From positions 2,542,001 to 2,606,000 of the forward strand of contig NZ_CP062976.1 in the NCBI RefSeq assembly GCF_014898075.1: 64,000 nt of DNA, given 5' to 3'. Positions 1 to 7,384 of the stretch are shown here, piece by piece. The notes beneath the pieces are model-generated. The model made no database searches and was not told the origin of the DNA. It saw nothing but the letters and a program-made list of their open reading frames with translations. The position numbers and the translations under genes were made by a program. This DNA comes from Neisseria yangbaofengii. Its GTDB lineage: Bacteria; Pseudomonadota; Gammaproteobacteria; Burkholderiales; Neisseriaceae. Position 1 is the stretch's first letter. Each line of letters begins with the position of its first letter.

Positions 1-1416
1 ATCAATCCGAACACCGCCTTCGGTTTGGGCTATCTTTATCAGCAACGCCAAATCACCCCCGACAACGGCTTGCCGACCTACACCGACAAAACCACTTTGC
101 CGGTGACACATGACGTGTTTGTCGGTGCGGATTGGAACGATTTCAACATGAAAAGCCATGATGTGTTTTCCGATTTGAAACACTATTTCGATAACGGCGG
201 CTACGGCAAAATCGGTATGCGCTATGCCGACCGTAAATCGGATTCGAATTATGCTTTCGGCGGCAGCGGCGTGAGTCCGACCAATACCGTCAATGCCACC
301 GGTTTGGGTATTGAAGCCGAGCAAAAAGCTTTCACCATGGATGCCAGCTACAGTCAGCCTTTCGCCATCGGCGGCACGGCCAATGAATTTGTCGTCGGGG
401 CGGATTATAAAACCGTCGATGCCAAGCTGGAACGCGGTCAATATGCGTTGGCGCGCGGCGTGGATTACCGCAATCTGTCATCGGTTGCTTATGTCGATGT
501 GTTGGACAGCGCCCGCAATTTAAACAACGCCACTTATATTACTTCCGACAGCAAAACCCGAGAATTAGGTATATACGGTAAGGTTGTGTTCCGTCCGGTG
601 ACCGATTGGTCGGTGATTGCCGGTGGCCGTATCGGCTATTACAAGCAGGACAACAGCGGCACTACCCGCCGCGGCGGCACCACCGCAATTTCCGATTCCA
701 ACGGCAACAACACCAAATTCACCGGTTACTTGGGCTCGGTATGGGATGTTTCGGATACCGGCAGCCTGTATGCCAGCTACTCAACTTTGTTCCGCCCGCA
801 ATCGGAAACCGGTGAAGACGGCTCGCCGCTGAAGCCGCGCGAAGGCAATCAATTGGAAGTGGGCTACAAAGGCAGCTACCTGAACGACCGCCTGAACACA
901 CGCGTCTCGCTGTACCGCTTGCAGGATAAAAACGCGGCGGCCGGCGTTGCCGGCTACGGCTATTCTTTGCCGCTGGCCAAGCGCGTGATGCAGGGGGTTG
1001 AAACCGAAATCAGCGGTGCGATTACGCCGAAATGGAATATCCACGCCGGTTACAGCTATTTGAACAGCAAAATCAAAACGCCGTCTTACGCATCAACCAG
1101 CGATGATTTGTTCTTCCTGTTTATGCCGAAACACACGGTGAATTTGTGGACGACTTACAAACTCACGCCGGAATTCACCATCGGCGGCGGTGTCAATGCG
1201 ATGAGCAAGTTTGAGTCGAACCAAAACGTGAAAACCGGCGGCTATGCCACCTTTGACATGATGGCGGCGTATCAAGTGACGCCTAAATTGAAAGTGCAGG
1301 TCAATGCCGACAATATTTTCAACCGAAAATACTATGCCCGCGTGGGTACGGCCGCGACGTTTAATATTCCGGGTGCCGAGCGCAGCGTGATGGCGAATGT
1401 GCGCTATGATTTCTAA
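1..1416 (+). CDS. TonB-dependent siderophore receptor, C-terminal part (5' end outside window)
   Basis: Outer-membrane TonB-dependent receptor that would import a ferric siderophore. Only the beta-barrel part is present: about 470 residues of alternating aromatic, amphipathic strands, with the conserved late-barrel motif 'NIFNRKYYARVG' and a C-terminal Phe ('VRYDF'), the usual BAM signal of outer-membrane barrels. The reading frame is open from base 1, so the plug domain and TonB box lie upstream of the window. The barrel style (YASYSTLFRPQSE, then KPREGNQLEVGYKG) fits the FhuE/FpvA-like ferric-siderophore group, but the ligand cannot be read from the sequence. A DUS hairpin terminator follows directly. 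Confidence 0.85.
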   Translation: MNPNTAFGLGYLYQQRQITPDNGLPTYTDKTTLPVTHDVFVGADWNDFNMKSHDVFSDLKHYFDNGGYGKIGMRYADRKSDSNYAFGGSGVSPTNTVNATGLGIEAEQKAFTMDASYSQPFAIGGTANEFVVGADYKTVDAKLERGQYALARGVDYRNLSSVAYVDVLDSARNLNNATYITSDSKTRELGIYGKVVFRPVTDWSVIAGGRIGYYKQDNSGTTRRGGTTAISDSNGNNTKFTGYLGSVWDVSDTGSLYASYSTLFRPQSETGEDGSPLKPREGNQLEVGYKGSYLNDRLNTRVSLYRLQDKNAAAGVAGYGYSLPLAKRVMQGVETEISGAITPKWNIHAGYSYLNSKIKTPSYASTSDDLFFLFMPKHTVNLWTTYKLTPEFTIGGGVNAMSKFESNQNVKTGGYATFDMMAAYQVTPKLKVQVNADNIFNRKYYARVGTAATFNIPGAERSVMANVRYDF

Positions 1417-1430
1417 TGCGTTAAAATAAA

Positions 1431-1462
1431 AAAAGGCCGTCTGAAATTTCAGACGGCCTTTT
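1431..1462 (+). terminator. DUS-pair hairpin terminator after TonB receptor
   Basis: Inverted pair of AGGCCGTCTGAA with almost no loop, preceded by A-run and followed by TTTT, 15 bases after the receptor stop codon. Bidirectional in appearance. Confidence 0.8.
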
Positions 1463-1499
1463 CATTGAACTACTTTATTAAACGATGAATTCAGACGGT

Positions 1500-1574
1500 T
1501 TAAATATCGGTTTCCGGATAAACCGCTTGGATTTGTAAATATTCTTCCAAACCGTATTTGCCGTCGGCCTCACA
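1500..1574 (-). pseudogene. Aldehyde dehydrogenase C-terminal remnant
   Basis: On the minus strand the last ~24 codons read ...ADGKYGLEEYLQIQAVYPETDI and then stop. 'GKYGLEEYLQIQ' matches the C-terminal signature of NAD(P)-dependent aldehyde dehydrogenases (GREGGKYGLEEYLxxK). Upstream in the same frame there is a TGA (1575-1577) and no further homology, so only the tail of a roughly 480-residue enzyme is left. It sits in the gap between the TonB receptor and trpB. The identification rests on one short motif. Confidence 0.55.
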
Positions 1575-1647
1575 TCAATGCTGATTTTATGATTTTAAAC
1601 AAATCATTTGCCGGAACCGTCTGAAAACAAATCGCAGGTAAATCGTT

Positions 1648-1653
1648 TATAAT
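1648..1653 (+). promoter_or_regulatory. Possible trpB -10 box
   Basis: A perfect TATAAT lies 74 bases before the trpB start. No convincing -35 is present at 16-18 bases upstream, so this is only a candidate, perhaps dependent on an activator. Confidence 0.35.
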
Positions 1654-1654
1654 A

Positions 1655-1673
1655 GAGACGGATTCGCCGTCTC
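1655..1673 (+). promoter_or_regulatory. Leader hairpin in the trpB 5' region
   Basis: GAGACGG-ATTCG-CCGTCTC forms a perfect 7-bp stem with a 5-base loop, just downstream of the TATAAT, so it would lie at the very 5' end of the trpB transcript. No U-run follows, so it is not a standard terminator. It might stabilise the mRNA or take part in control. Confidence 0.4.
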
Positions 1674-1726
1674 AATACTTTTCAGACGGCCTGAATGAAA
1701 CAAATAATAGAGGAGATAGCCAAAAC

Positions 1727-2932
1727 ATGGCAAAAGAACAGTTAAATCCCATGATCCTGCCGGATTCAGACGGCAATTTCGGTAAACACGGCGGCAAAAT
1801 CGCCCATCCCGAATTGGCCAAAGCCTTAGAAGAATTAAACACCGCGTTTCACAACATCATCGGCGAAGAAGATTTCATCAACGAAATGAAACGCCTGCAG
1901 GCCACTTATGTCGGCCGCCCGAGCCCGATTTACCATGCCAAAAGCCTGTCGCGGCGCGGCGCACAGATTTTCCTGAAGCGTGAAGATTTAAACCACACCG
2001 GCGCACATAAAATCAACCACTGTATCGGTGAAGCACTGTTGGCGAAAAAAATGGGCAAAACCAAAGTCATCGCCGAAACCGGCGCGGGGCAACACGGCGT
2101 GGCGCTGGCGACCGCTTCGGCTTTGGTCGGCTTGGAATGCGAAATCCACATGGGCGTGGCCGATATTGCCAAAGAGCACCCCAATGTCTCGCGCATGAAG
2201 ATTTTGGGTGCGAAAATTGTGCCGGTTTCTGCCGGTGCGGGTACGTTGAAAGAGGCGGTGGATTCGGCGTTCGAATCGTATTTATCGCAAATGGATGCTG
2301 CTTTGTTCGCCATCGGCTCGGTGGTGGGGCCGGCACCCTATCCGGAAATGGTGGCTTATTTTCAATCGATAGTCGGCCACGAAGCGCGCGAACAGTTTGC
2401 CCGACAATACGGCGGCTTGCCCGATGAAGTGGTGGCCTGCGTGGGCGGCGGCTCGAATGCCATCGGCTTGTTCAACGCCTTTATCGACGATGAATCGGTA
2501 AATTTAGTCGGCGTCGAACCGGCCGGCGAAGGTTTGGACAAACCCGGCCGCCACGCCGCGACCATGGCCAAAGGCACGTTTGGCAATATTCAAGGCTTTA
2601 ACTGCTACTATCTGCAAGAAGAAGACGGCACGCCTGCCGCCGTGCATTCCATCGCGTCCGGCTTGGATTATCCGGGCGTGGGGCCGCAACACTGCCTGCT
2701 GAAAGACAATGGCCGCGGACGCTACGAATGCGCTACCGACCAAGAATGTTTGGATGCGTTTTTAACCCTGTCGCGCGAAGAGGGCATTATTCCGGCGCTG
2801 GAGTCTTCCCATGCTGTTGCCTATGCCTTGCGCCGTGCTGCCGAACTTGGCAGCAGCAAACGTCTGTTGGTGAATTTGTCCGGCCGTGGCGACAAAGACA
2901 TTGATTATGTGTTGAGTAAAATCGAAGTTTAA
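1727..2932 (+). CDS. trpB: Tryptophan synthase beta chain
   Basis: PLP enzyme that condenses indole with L-serine to tryptophan, as the beta subunit of the alpha2-beta2 complex. 401 residues, full length. The PLP lysine lies in '[17 protein letters not shown]' (about residue 95), followed by '[11 protein letters not shown]' and the phosphate-binding loop '[10 protein letters not shown]' near residue 240. An AGGAG Shine-Dalgarno lies 11 bases before the ATG. The gene stands alone, with no trpA beside it, and is closed by a DUS hairpin. Dispersed trp genes are usual in Neisseria. Confidence 0.97.
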   Translation: MAKEQLNPMILPDSDGNFGKHGGKIAHPELAKALEELNTAFHNIIGEEDFINEMKRLQATYVGRPSPIYHAKSLSRRGAQIFLKREDLNHTGAHKINHCIGEALLAKKMGKTKVIAETGAGQHGVALATASALVGLECEIHMGVADIAKEHPNVSRMKILGAKIVPVSAGAGTLKEAVDSAFESYLSQMDAALFAIGSVVGPAPYPEMVAYFQSIVGHEAREQFARQYGGLPDEVVACVGGGSNAIGLFNAFIDDESVNLVGVEPAGEGLDKPGRHAATMAKGTFGNIQGFNCYYLQEEDGTPAAVHSIASGLDYPGVGPQHCLLKDNGRGRYECATDQECLDAFLTLSREEGIIPALESSHAVAYALRRAAELGSSKRLLVNLSGRGDKDIDYVLSKIEV

Positions 2933-2941
2933 TGATACTAA

Positions 2942-2974
2942 TAGGCCGTCTGAAATTATTTTTCAGACGGCCTA
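2942..2974 (+). terminator. DUS-pair hairpin terminator after trpB
   Basis: TAGGCCGTCTGAAA and its inverted copy around a short TTATTT loop, 10 bases after the trpB stop. Confidence 0.75.
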
Positions 2975-3024
2975 ATCTAACCCAAATCTCACCCAAGTCT
3001 AACCATCAGAGAAAGGAAATCCCC

Positions 3025-3753
3025 ATGAGCATTCTCACGCGCATCGTCAGCTATACCGACAGCAGCGGTACCACCCTGCAAAGCCATTTCGCCTATCCGG
3101 CACAAGGTGAAAAAGCCGCCGCCGTGTTGGTTGCACCCGAATGGTGGGGCTTGAGCGAACACGCCAAAAACAGCGCCGAACGTTTGGCTGAGTAAGGTTA
3201 TGCTGCGTTGGCCGCTGATTTATACGGCAATGCCATGCTCACCGAAGATGCTACTGTGGCCGGTGAAAACATGATGAAGCTGGTGAATAATCCGGAATTG
3301 CTGGCCGAACGCACACAGCTGGCTTTAGACGCGCTGGCGGCACAAGCCGAAAGCGACGGCGGGCGCTTGGCCGCCATCGGTTTCTGTTTCGGCGGCCGTG
3401 TGGTGCTGGAAGCCGCCCGCCGCGGTACGCCGTTGAAAGCGGTGGCCAGTTTCCACGGCGACCTGACCCCTTCCGAACCGGCCGGAAAAGGCACCATCAA
3501 AGGCGAATTGTTGATTGAACACGGTGAGTTGGATACCTTGGTGACCATGGAAGGCGTTGAAGCCTTCCGGGCCGAAATGCAAGCTGCCGAAGCCCGTTTC
3601 CATATTGACGTGTTCTCCAATGCCAAACACGGCTTCACCAACCCGAAAGCCACTCACAACGGTGAGCGCAACGGCGTGGATTTAGGCTACCAGCAAGAAG
3701 CGGCCGAGCAATCATGGCAAAATATGCTGGATTTGTTCAAACGCGTTTTGTAA
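3025..3753 (+). pseudogene. Dienelactone hydrolase family protein interrupted by an in-frame TAA
   Basis: Alpha/beta hydrolase of the DLH/carboxymethylenebutenolidase family. The start at 3025 has an AGAAAGGAA Shine-Dalgarno. The first 56 codons include the conserved 'APEWWGLSEHAK' (with the family's Glu near residue 36). Codon 57 is then TAA (3193-3195), and the same frame continues without shift as GYAALAADLYG. The nucleophile elbow 'GFCFGGR' (Cys), the Asp region 'GELDTLV' and the His in 'AKHGF' are all downstream of the stop. With the stop read through, the length is 242 residues, normal for the family. The rest of the gene is well preserved, which suggests a recent nonsense mutation (for example TTA to TAA) or a sequencing error. 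Confidence 0.8.
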
Positions 3754-3769
3754 TGATGTTTTAAAATAT

Positions 3770-3801
3770 AGGCCGTCTGAACAAGGCTTTTCAGACGGCC
3801 T
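3770..3801 (+). terminator. DUS-pair hairpin terminator
   Basis: AGGCCGTCTGAA and its inverse around CAAGGC, between the DLH gene and metY. Confidence 0.7.
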
Positions 3802-3832
3802 CAACAATAACGACTTCAAGGAAAAGGAAAAC

Positions 3833-5107
3833 ATGAAACGAGAAACCATCGCCCTGCACGCAGGCTATCATTCCGACCCGACCACCAAAGCCGCCGCCGT
3901 GCCGATTTACCAAACCACGTCGTACACCTTTGACGACACCCAACACGGCGCAGATTTGTTCAACTTGGCTGTGCCGGGCAACATCTACACCCGCATAATG
4001 AATCCGACTACCGCTGTGTTGGAGGAGCGTGTAGCCAAGCTAGAAGGCGGCATCGCCGCATTGGCGGTAGCCAGCGGCATGGCGGCGATTACTTATGCCG
4101 TGCAAACTTTGGCGGAAGCGGGCGACAACATCATCACTACTAAAACGCTCTACGGCGGCACCTACAATTTCTTTGCACACAGCCTGCCGCGCCAAGGCAT
4201 TGAAGTTCGCTTTGTCGATGCCGGCAAACCCGAGCAAATCGCCGTGCTGGCCGATGAGCGCACCAAGCTGGTGTATTGCGAATCCATCGGTAATCCGGCG
4301 ATTAACGTGGTCGATATCCGAGCCTTCGCCGAAGCCGCCCACGCACAAGGTTTGCCGTTGATGGTGGACAATACCGTGCCGTCTCCGGCTTTGTTCCGCC
4401 CGATTGAACACGGTGCCGATATTGTGGTGCAGTCGCTGACCAAATACATCGGCGGCCACGGCACCACCATCGGCGGCGCGATTATCGACGGCGGCCGATT
4501 CCAATGGGCAGGCAATCCGCGTTTCGACAAAATTTTCAACCAACCCGACCCGTCTTACCACGGCGTGAACTATACCGAACATTTCGGCGCGGCGGCCTAC
4601 ATTGCCCGTGCCCGCGTGGTGCCGCTTCGCAATACCGGCGCTACCTTGTCGCCGCAAAGCGCTTTTTTACTGCTGCAAGGCTTGGAAACACTCGCCCTGC
4701 GCATGGAACGCCATTGCGAAAACGCCGTGAAAGTGGCCGAGTTTCTGCAAAACCACCCGCAAGTGGCGTGGGTCAACTATCCCGCGCTGGCCGACAGCCC
4801 GTATAAAGCCTTAATCGACCGCGACTACGGCGGCAAAGCATCGGGCTTGCTCAGCTTCGGCATCAAAGGCGGCCGCGAAGCCGGTGCCAAATTCATCGAC
4901 GCGCTGCAACTCTTCCTGCGCTTGGTCAACATCGGCGATGCCAAATCACTCGCCACCCATCCGGCCAGCACCACCCACCGCCAGTTAAACGACGAAGAAC
5001 TCACCGCCGCCGGTGTCGGCGCCGACATGGTGCGTTTGAGCGTGGGCATTGAACACATCGACGATTTGCTGGCCGATTTGTCGCAAGCTTTGGAAGCGGC
5101 GAAGTAA
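3833..5107 (+). CDS. metY: O-acetylhomoserine sulfhydrylase (aminocarboxypropyltransferase)
   Basis: PLP-dependent Cys/Met metabolism enzyme that makes homocysteine from O-acetylhomoserine and sulfide. 424 residues, the length typical of MetY rather than the ~390-residue MetB/MetC group. PLP-lysine motif 'SLTKYIGGHGT' near residue 203; the N-terminal 'TIALHAGYHSDPTTKAAAVP' and 'TTSYTFDDTQHGADLF' are typical OAH sulfhydrylase sequence. Start has AAGGAAAAGG just upstream. Single gene between two DUS hairpins. Assignment to MetY over cystathionine synthase rests on length and N-terminal motifs. Confidence 0.9.
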   Translation: MKRETIALHAGYHSDPTTKAAAVPIYQTTSYTFDDTQHGADLFNLAVPGNIYTRIMNPTTAVLEERVAKLEGGIAALAVASGMAAITYAVQTLAEAGDNIITTKTLYGGTYNFFAHSLPRQGIEVRFVDAGKPEQIAVLADERTKLVYCESIGNPAINVVDIRAFAEAAHAQGLPLMVDNTVPSPALFRPIEHGADIVVQSLTKYIGGHGTTIGGAIIDGGRFQWAGNPRFDKIFNQPDPSYHGVNYTEHFGAAAYIARARVVPLRNTGATLSPQSAFLLLQGLETLALRMERHCENAVKVAEFLQNHPQVAWVNYPALADSPYKALIDRDYGGKASGLLSFGIKGGREAGAKFIDALQLFLRLVNIGDAKSLATHPASTTHRQLNDEELTAAGVGADMVRLSVGIEHIDDLLADLSQALEAAK

Positions 5108-5135
5108 TGCTTTGAATGGGTTTGAATAAACCGTC

Positions 5136-5169
5136 AGGCCGTCTGAAACCATATGGTTTCAGACGGCCT
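5136..5169. terminator. DUS-pair hairpin between convergent metY and symporter gene
   Basis: A 15-bp perfect stem (AGGCCGTCTGAAACC and its inverse) with a four-base ATAT loop, placed between converging genes, so it can serve both strands. Confidence 0.8.
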
Positions 5170-5200
5170 TTCTATCGTGGATTCACTATATATCCAAACC

Positions 5201-6154
5201 TTATTGCGCTTTGCGCTTGTCCCGCCACGCAAACAGGTTGCCCAATACCGTGCCGGATACCGAGTGCCACACGCAGGCGACGGCGGTGACAACGGCGGAT
5301 TCGGCGTTGGTCGGGAAGAATTTCGCGCTCAAGCCCGTGGCCAAACCGGCGTTTTGTACGCCCACTTCGATCGCCAGCGTGCGTTTTTTCGCCGTGTTCA
5401 TACCGAACAATGCGCCCGAGTAAAAGCCCAATATATAGCCGATAATGTTGTGCGCCGCAATCGCCAATACCATCACAAACGCCGATTCCATAAAGCGGTG
5501 GCCGTGTACCGCCGCCACGCCGCCGACAATACAGGCAAATGCCAAAACCGCTACGCCGGGCATAATGGCGCGTACTTCGGCAAACCAGGCTTGCCGTTCA
5601 AACAACATATTGCATACCGAACCGATCACCACCGGCAGCAGCGTTACCAGCAGCATGAATTTAAACATTGCCCAGCCGTCCATTTCTACGGTTTGTCCGA
5701 CCAAATACATCATCCACAAAGGGGTCATCACCGGTGCCAAAACAGTAGAAACGGTGGTCATGCCGACTGAAAACGCCACGTCGCCTTTAGCCAAAAACGC
5801 CATAATGTTGGAAGACACGCCGCCGGGACAAGCACCGACCAACACCAAGCCCAAAGTCAGGCCGGGCGACAGATTGAAGGCTTTGGCAATGCCAATGGCG
5901 GCCAGCGGCATAATGGTATATTGCGCGATTGAGCCGACAAAAATATCAAACGGGCGTTGCGCCAAAATACGGTAATCGTCCTTACCCAAAGTCATGCCCA
6001 TGCCCAGCATGATGATGCCCAACACTAAAATCTGTGTGTCGCCTTTTACCCAAGCAAAGGTGGCCGGTTCGATAAAAGCGGCGATAGAAGCTAAAATAAT
6101 CACGGGCGCAGTAAATCGCGTCAGTTGGTGGCTGATGGCAGCAAAAATCGACAT
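5201..6154 (-). CDS. Bile acid:sodium symporter family (BASS) transporter
   Basis: Inner-membrane Na+-coupled transporter of the BASS/SBF family, the family of the structurally studied meningococcal ASBT. 317 residues with about ten hydrophobic segments. The two conserved cores are visible: 'GACPGGVSSNIMAFLAKGD' near residue 105 and 'EVGVQNAGLATGL' near residue 260, which carry the crossover helices and Na+-binding Glu/Gln/Asn residues. In bacteria these proteins are thought to carry small organic acids such as pantoate rather than true bile acids, so the substrate is open. Monocistronic, convergent with metY. Confidence 0.88.
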   Translation of the reverse strand: MSIFAAISHQLTRFTAPVIILASIAAFIEPATFAWVKGDTQILVLGIIMLGMGMTLGKDDYRILAQRPFDIFVGSIAQYTIMPLAAIGIAKAFNLSPGLTLGLVLVGACPGGVSSNIMAFLAKGDVAFSVGMTTVSTVLAPVMTPLWMMYLVGQTVEMDGWAMFKFMLLVTLLPVVIGSVCNMLFERQAWFAEVRAIMPGVAVLAFACIVGGVAAVHGHRFMESAFVMVLAIAAHNIIGYILGFYSGALFGMNTAKKRTLAIEVGVQNAGLATGLSAKFFPTNAESAVVTAVACVWHSVSGTVLGNLFAWRDKRKAQ

Positions 6155-6478
6155 CTTGTTATCCTTATATAGAAATATAGAAAAATCGGTAAGGTGTTTT
6201 TAACAGATTTTTACTGCAGTTAGCAAATCCGTTACCGCAAAATATGCGGCAATTTATCAGATAAGTGCACATAATCTACTGTTTATTAAAATAATATTTC
6301 ATCAATATACCAACAAAATAAGGCCGTCTGAAACATAATGGTTCAGACGGCCTTACAATTGGCGTTTACAGGCTAATTTTTCAGACGGCCTGATAAATTT
6401 TACAGAAAGCTATAGTAGAATGTAGTCCATTAATTATTGGTAATGCATAAGCATACCGCAACTGAAAAGGAGTGTTTT
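6155..6478. other. Intergenic region between divergent symporter and MliC-like genes
   Basis: 324 bases with no gene. It must hold both divergent promoters. Visible features are one DUS-pair hairpin (6321-6353) and one lone DUS (6380-6391). The rest is A+T rich, and I see no clear -35/-10 pair. Confidence 0.6.
6321..6353. terminator. DUS-pair hairpin
   Basis: AGGCCGTCTGAA and inverse with a loop of nine bases, in a divergent intergenic region where no gene end is near. It may mark a lost gene. Confidence 0.5.
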
Positions 6479-6874
6479 ATGAAAACCATCACCGCCGCCG
6501 CATTGGCCGCTTCGATTACTCTGCTGGCTGCCTGCGCCCAAAGCGGCAACAGCCACGACAGCCACAACCACCATCATCACGGTGATGGCCGCCACCATCA
6601 CCATGCCGATATGAGCCAACCGATGACCTTTGAATGCGACAACGGCATGACGGTAAACGTTAAAAACATCGGCCAAGACAAGGTGAAACTCACCGTAGAA
6701 AACCGCAGCGCCGTGTTGACCCGAGCTTCCGCCGCTTCCGGCGTACTCTACGCCGGTAACACCGGTCTGTGGGGAATGGGCGCGGAATGGCACCAAAAAG
6801 GCAGCGAAGCCCACTTTGAATATACCGGTCCGGACGGTGCCAAAGGCGCAACAGCCTGCTATTACGGCAAATGA
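6479..6874 (+). CDS. MliC-type lysozyme-inhibitor lipoprotein with His-rich linker
   Basis: Small lipoprotein of 131 residues. The start at 6479 is chosen because AAAAGGAG lies 7 bases upstream and the signal peptide begins there; an ATG 42 bases upstream would spoil it. Lipobox 'LLAAC' near residue 18. A linker (about residues 25-45) follows in which runs HNHHHH and RHHHHAD alternate with Asp and Gly. The C-terminal ~80 residues carry the MliC/PliC pattern: F-x-C-D-N-G-M near the start, 'SAVLTRASAASGVLYAG', and a final Cys ('TACYYGK') for the disulfide. MliC proteins inhibit c-type lysozyme, and the SGxxY loop enters the active site. The His-rich linker is unusual and could bind Zn, Ni or Cu. 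Confidence 0.75.
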   Translation: MKTITAAALAASITLLAACAQSGNSHDSHNHHHHGDGRHHHHADMSQPMTFECDNGMTVNVKNIGQDKVKLTVENRSAVLTRASAASGVLYAGNTGLWGMGAEWHQKGSEAHFEYTGPDGAKGATACYYGK

Positions 6875-6930
6875 TTTCAGCGTTTGAATAACGTGTCATC
6901 ATCATAAAAACACGTTTTCCTAAAAGCCAA

Positions 6931-6959
6931 AGGCCGTCTGAATCACGTTCGGACGGCCT
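6931..6959. terminator. DUS-pair hairpin between convergent genes
   Basis: AGGCCGTCTGAA facing TTCGGACGGCCT (one base changed) around TCACG, between the MliC-like gene and the small minus-strand gene. Confidence 0.65.
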
Positions 6960-6976
6960 TTGCCATGGTCTAACCA

Positions 6977-7201
6977 TCAATCTTTATCATTACCGGCCAC
7001 ATCATTGACCACATCTTCCACGAACTGCTCCACCGGATTAATGCCCGACTGCTCGCGAACGATTTGACGTTGCTCATCGGTCAGCGGCTCATATACTTCC
7101 GTCGCCGATTCTTCACGTTTGCGGTCTTGTTCGTCAAAACTCTCGTAAGGCTGCGGCTTGACTTTGCTCAAATCCACTTCATCATCTTTAAAAATGCCCA
7201 T
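6977..7201 (-). CDS. Hypothetical acidic protein, 74 residues
   Basis: Small, strongly acidic, soluble protein with no signal peptide and no motif I recognise; it is rich in Glu, Asp and Val. The start at 7201 is supported by AAAGGAGC five bases before the ATG; the longer reading to 7306 has no Shine-Dalgarno. It lies downstream of polA on the same strand but is separated by a long imperfect hairpin, so it probably has its own promoter. Function unknown. Confidence 0.6.
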   Translation of the reverse strand: MGIFKDDEVDLSKVKPQPYESFDEQDRKREESATEVYEPLTDEQRQIVREQSGINPVEQFVEDVVNDVAGNDKD

Positions 7202-7279
7202 ATCTCGCTCCTTTGCGTTATTGTGGGGTATGGATTGAGTGTAAACAAATAGAGGTAGGGTGGCAAGTAAGGACGGGTA

Positions 7280-7371
7280 AAAGGCCGAGACTTTTGCACA
7301 ACTCAATTTGCGCCGGCTAATGTCGCGAGATTTTTGAAAAATCTTGAGTTTTTACAAAAATGACGGCCTTT
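7280..7371. repeat. Long imperfect inverted repeat downstream of polA
   Basis: The outer arms share AAAGGCCG, then roughly ACTTTTG/ATTTTTG and AACTCAA, with mismatches between; an inner perfect AGATTTTT-GA-AAAATCT hairpin sits at 7328-7344. It acts at least as a fold-back at the polA 3' end. The GAGACTTTTGCA near the left end resembles the GAGACCTTTGCA ends of the MITE found elsewhere in the window, so it may be a decayed small mobile element. Confidence 0.4.
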
Positions 7372-7384
7372 GTTTACCCAATCG

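Noticed and set aside
2932-3195. Start of the DLH gene at 2932
   Set aside because: This start would translate the trpB terminator; the ATG at 3025 has a good Shine-Dalgarno and the family N-terminus.
5153-5770. Plus-strand 205-codon frame at 5.2-5.8 kb
   Set aside because: Antisense to the BASS transporter; the Arg/His/Gln-rich composition is typical of a shadow frame.
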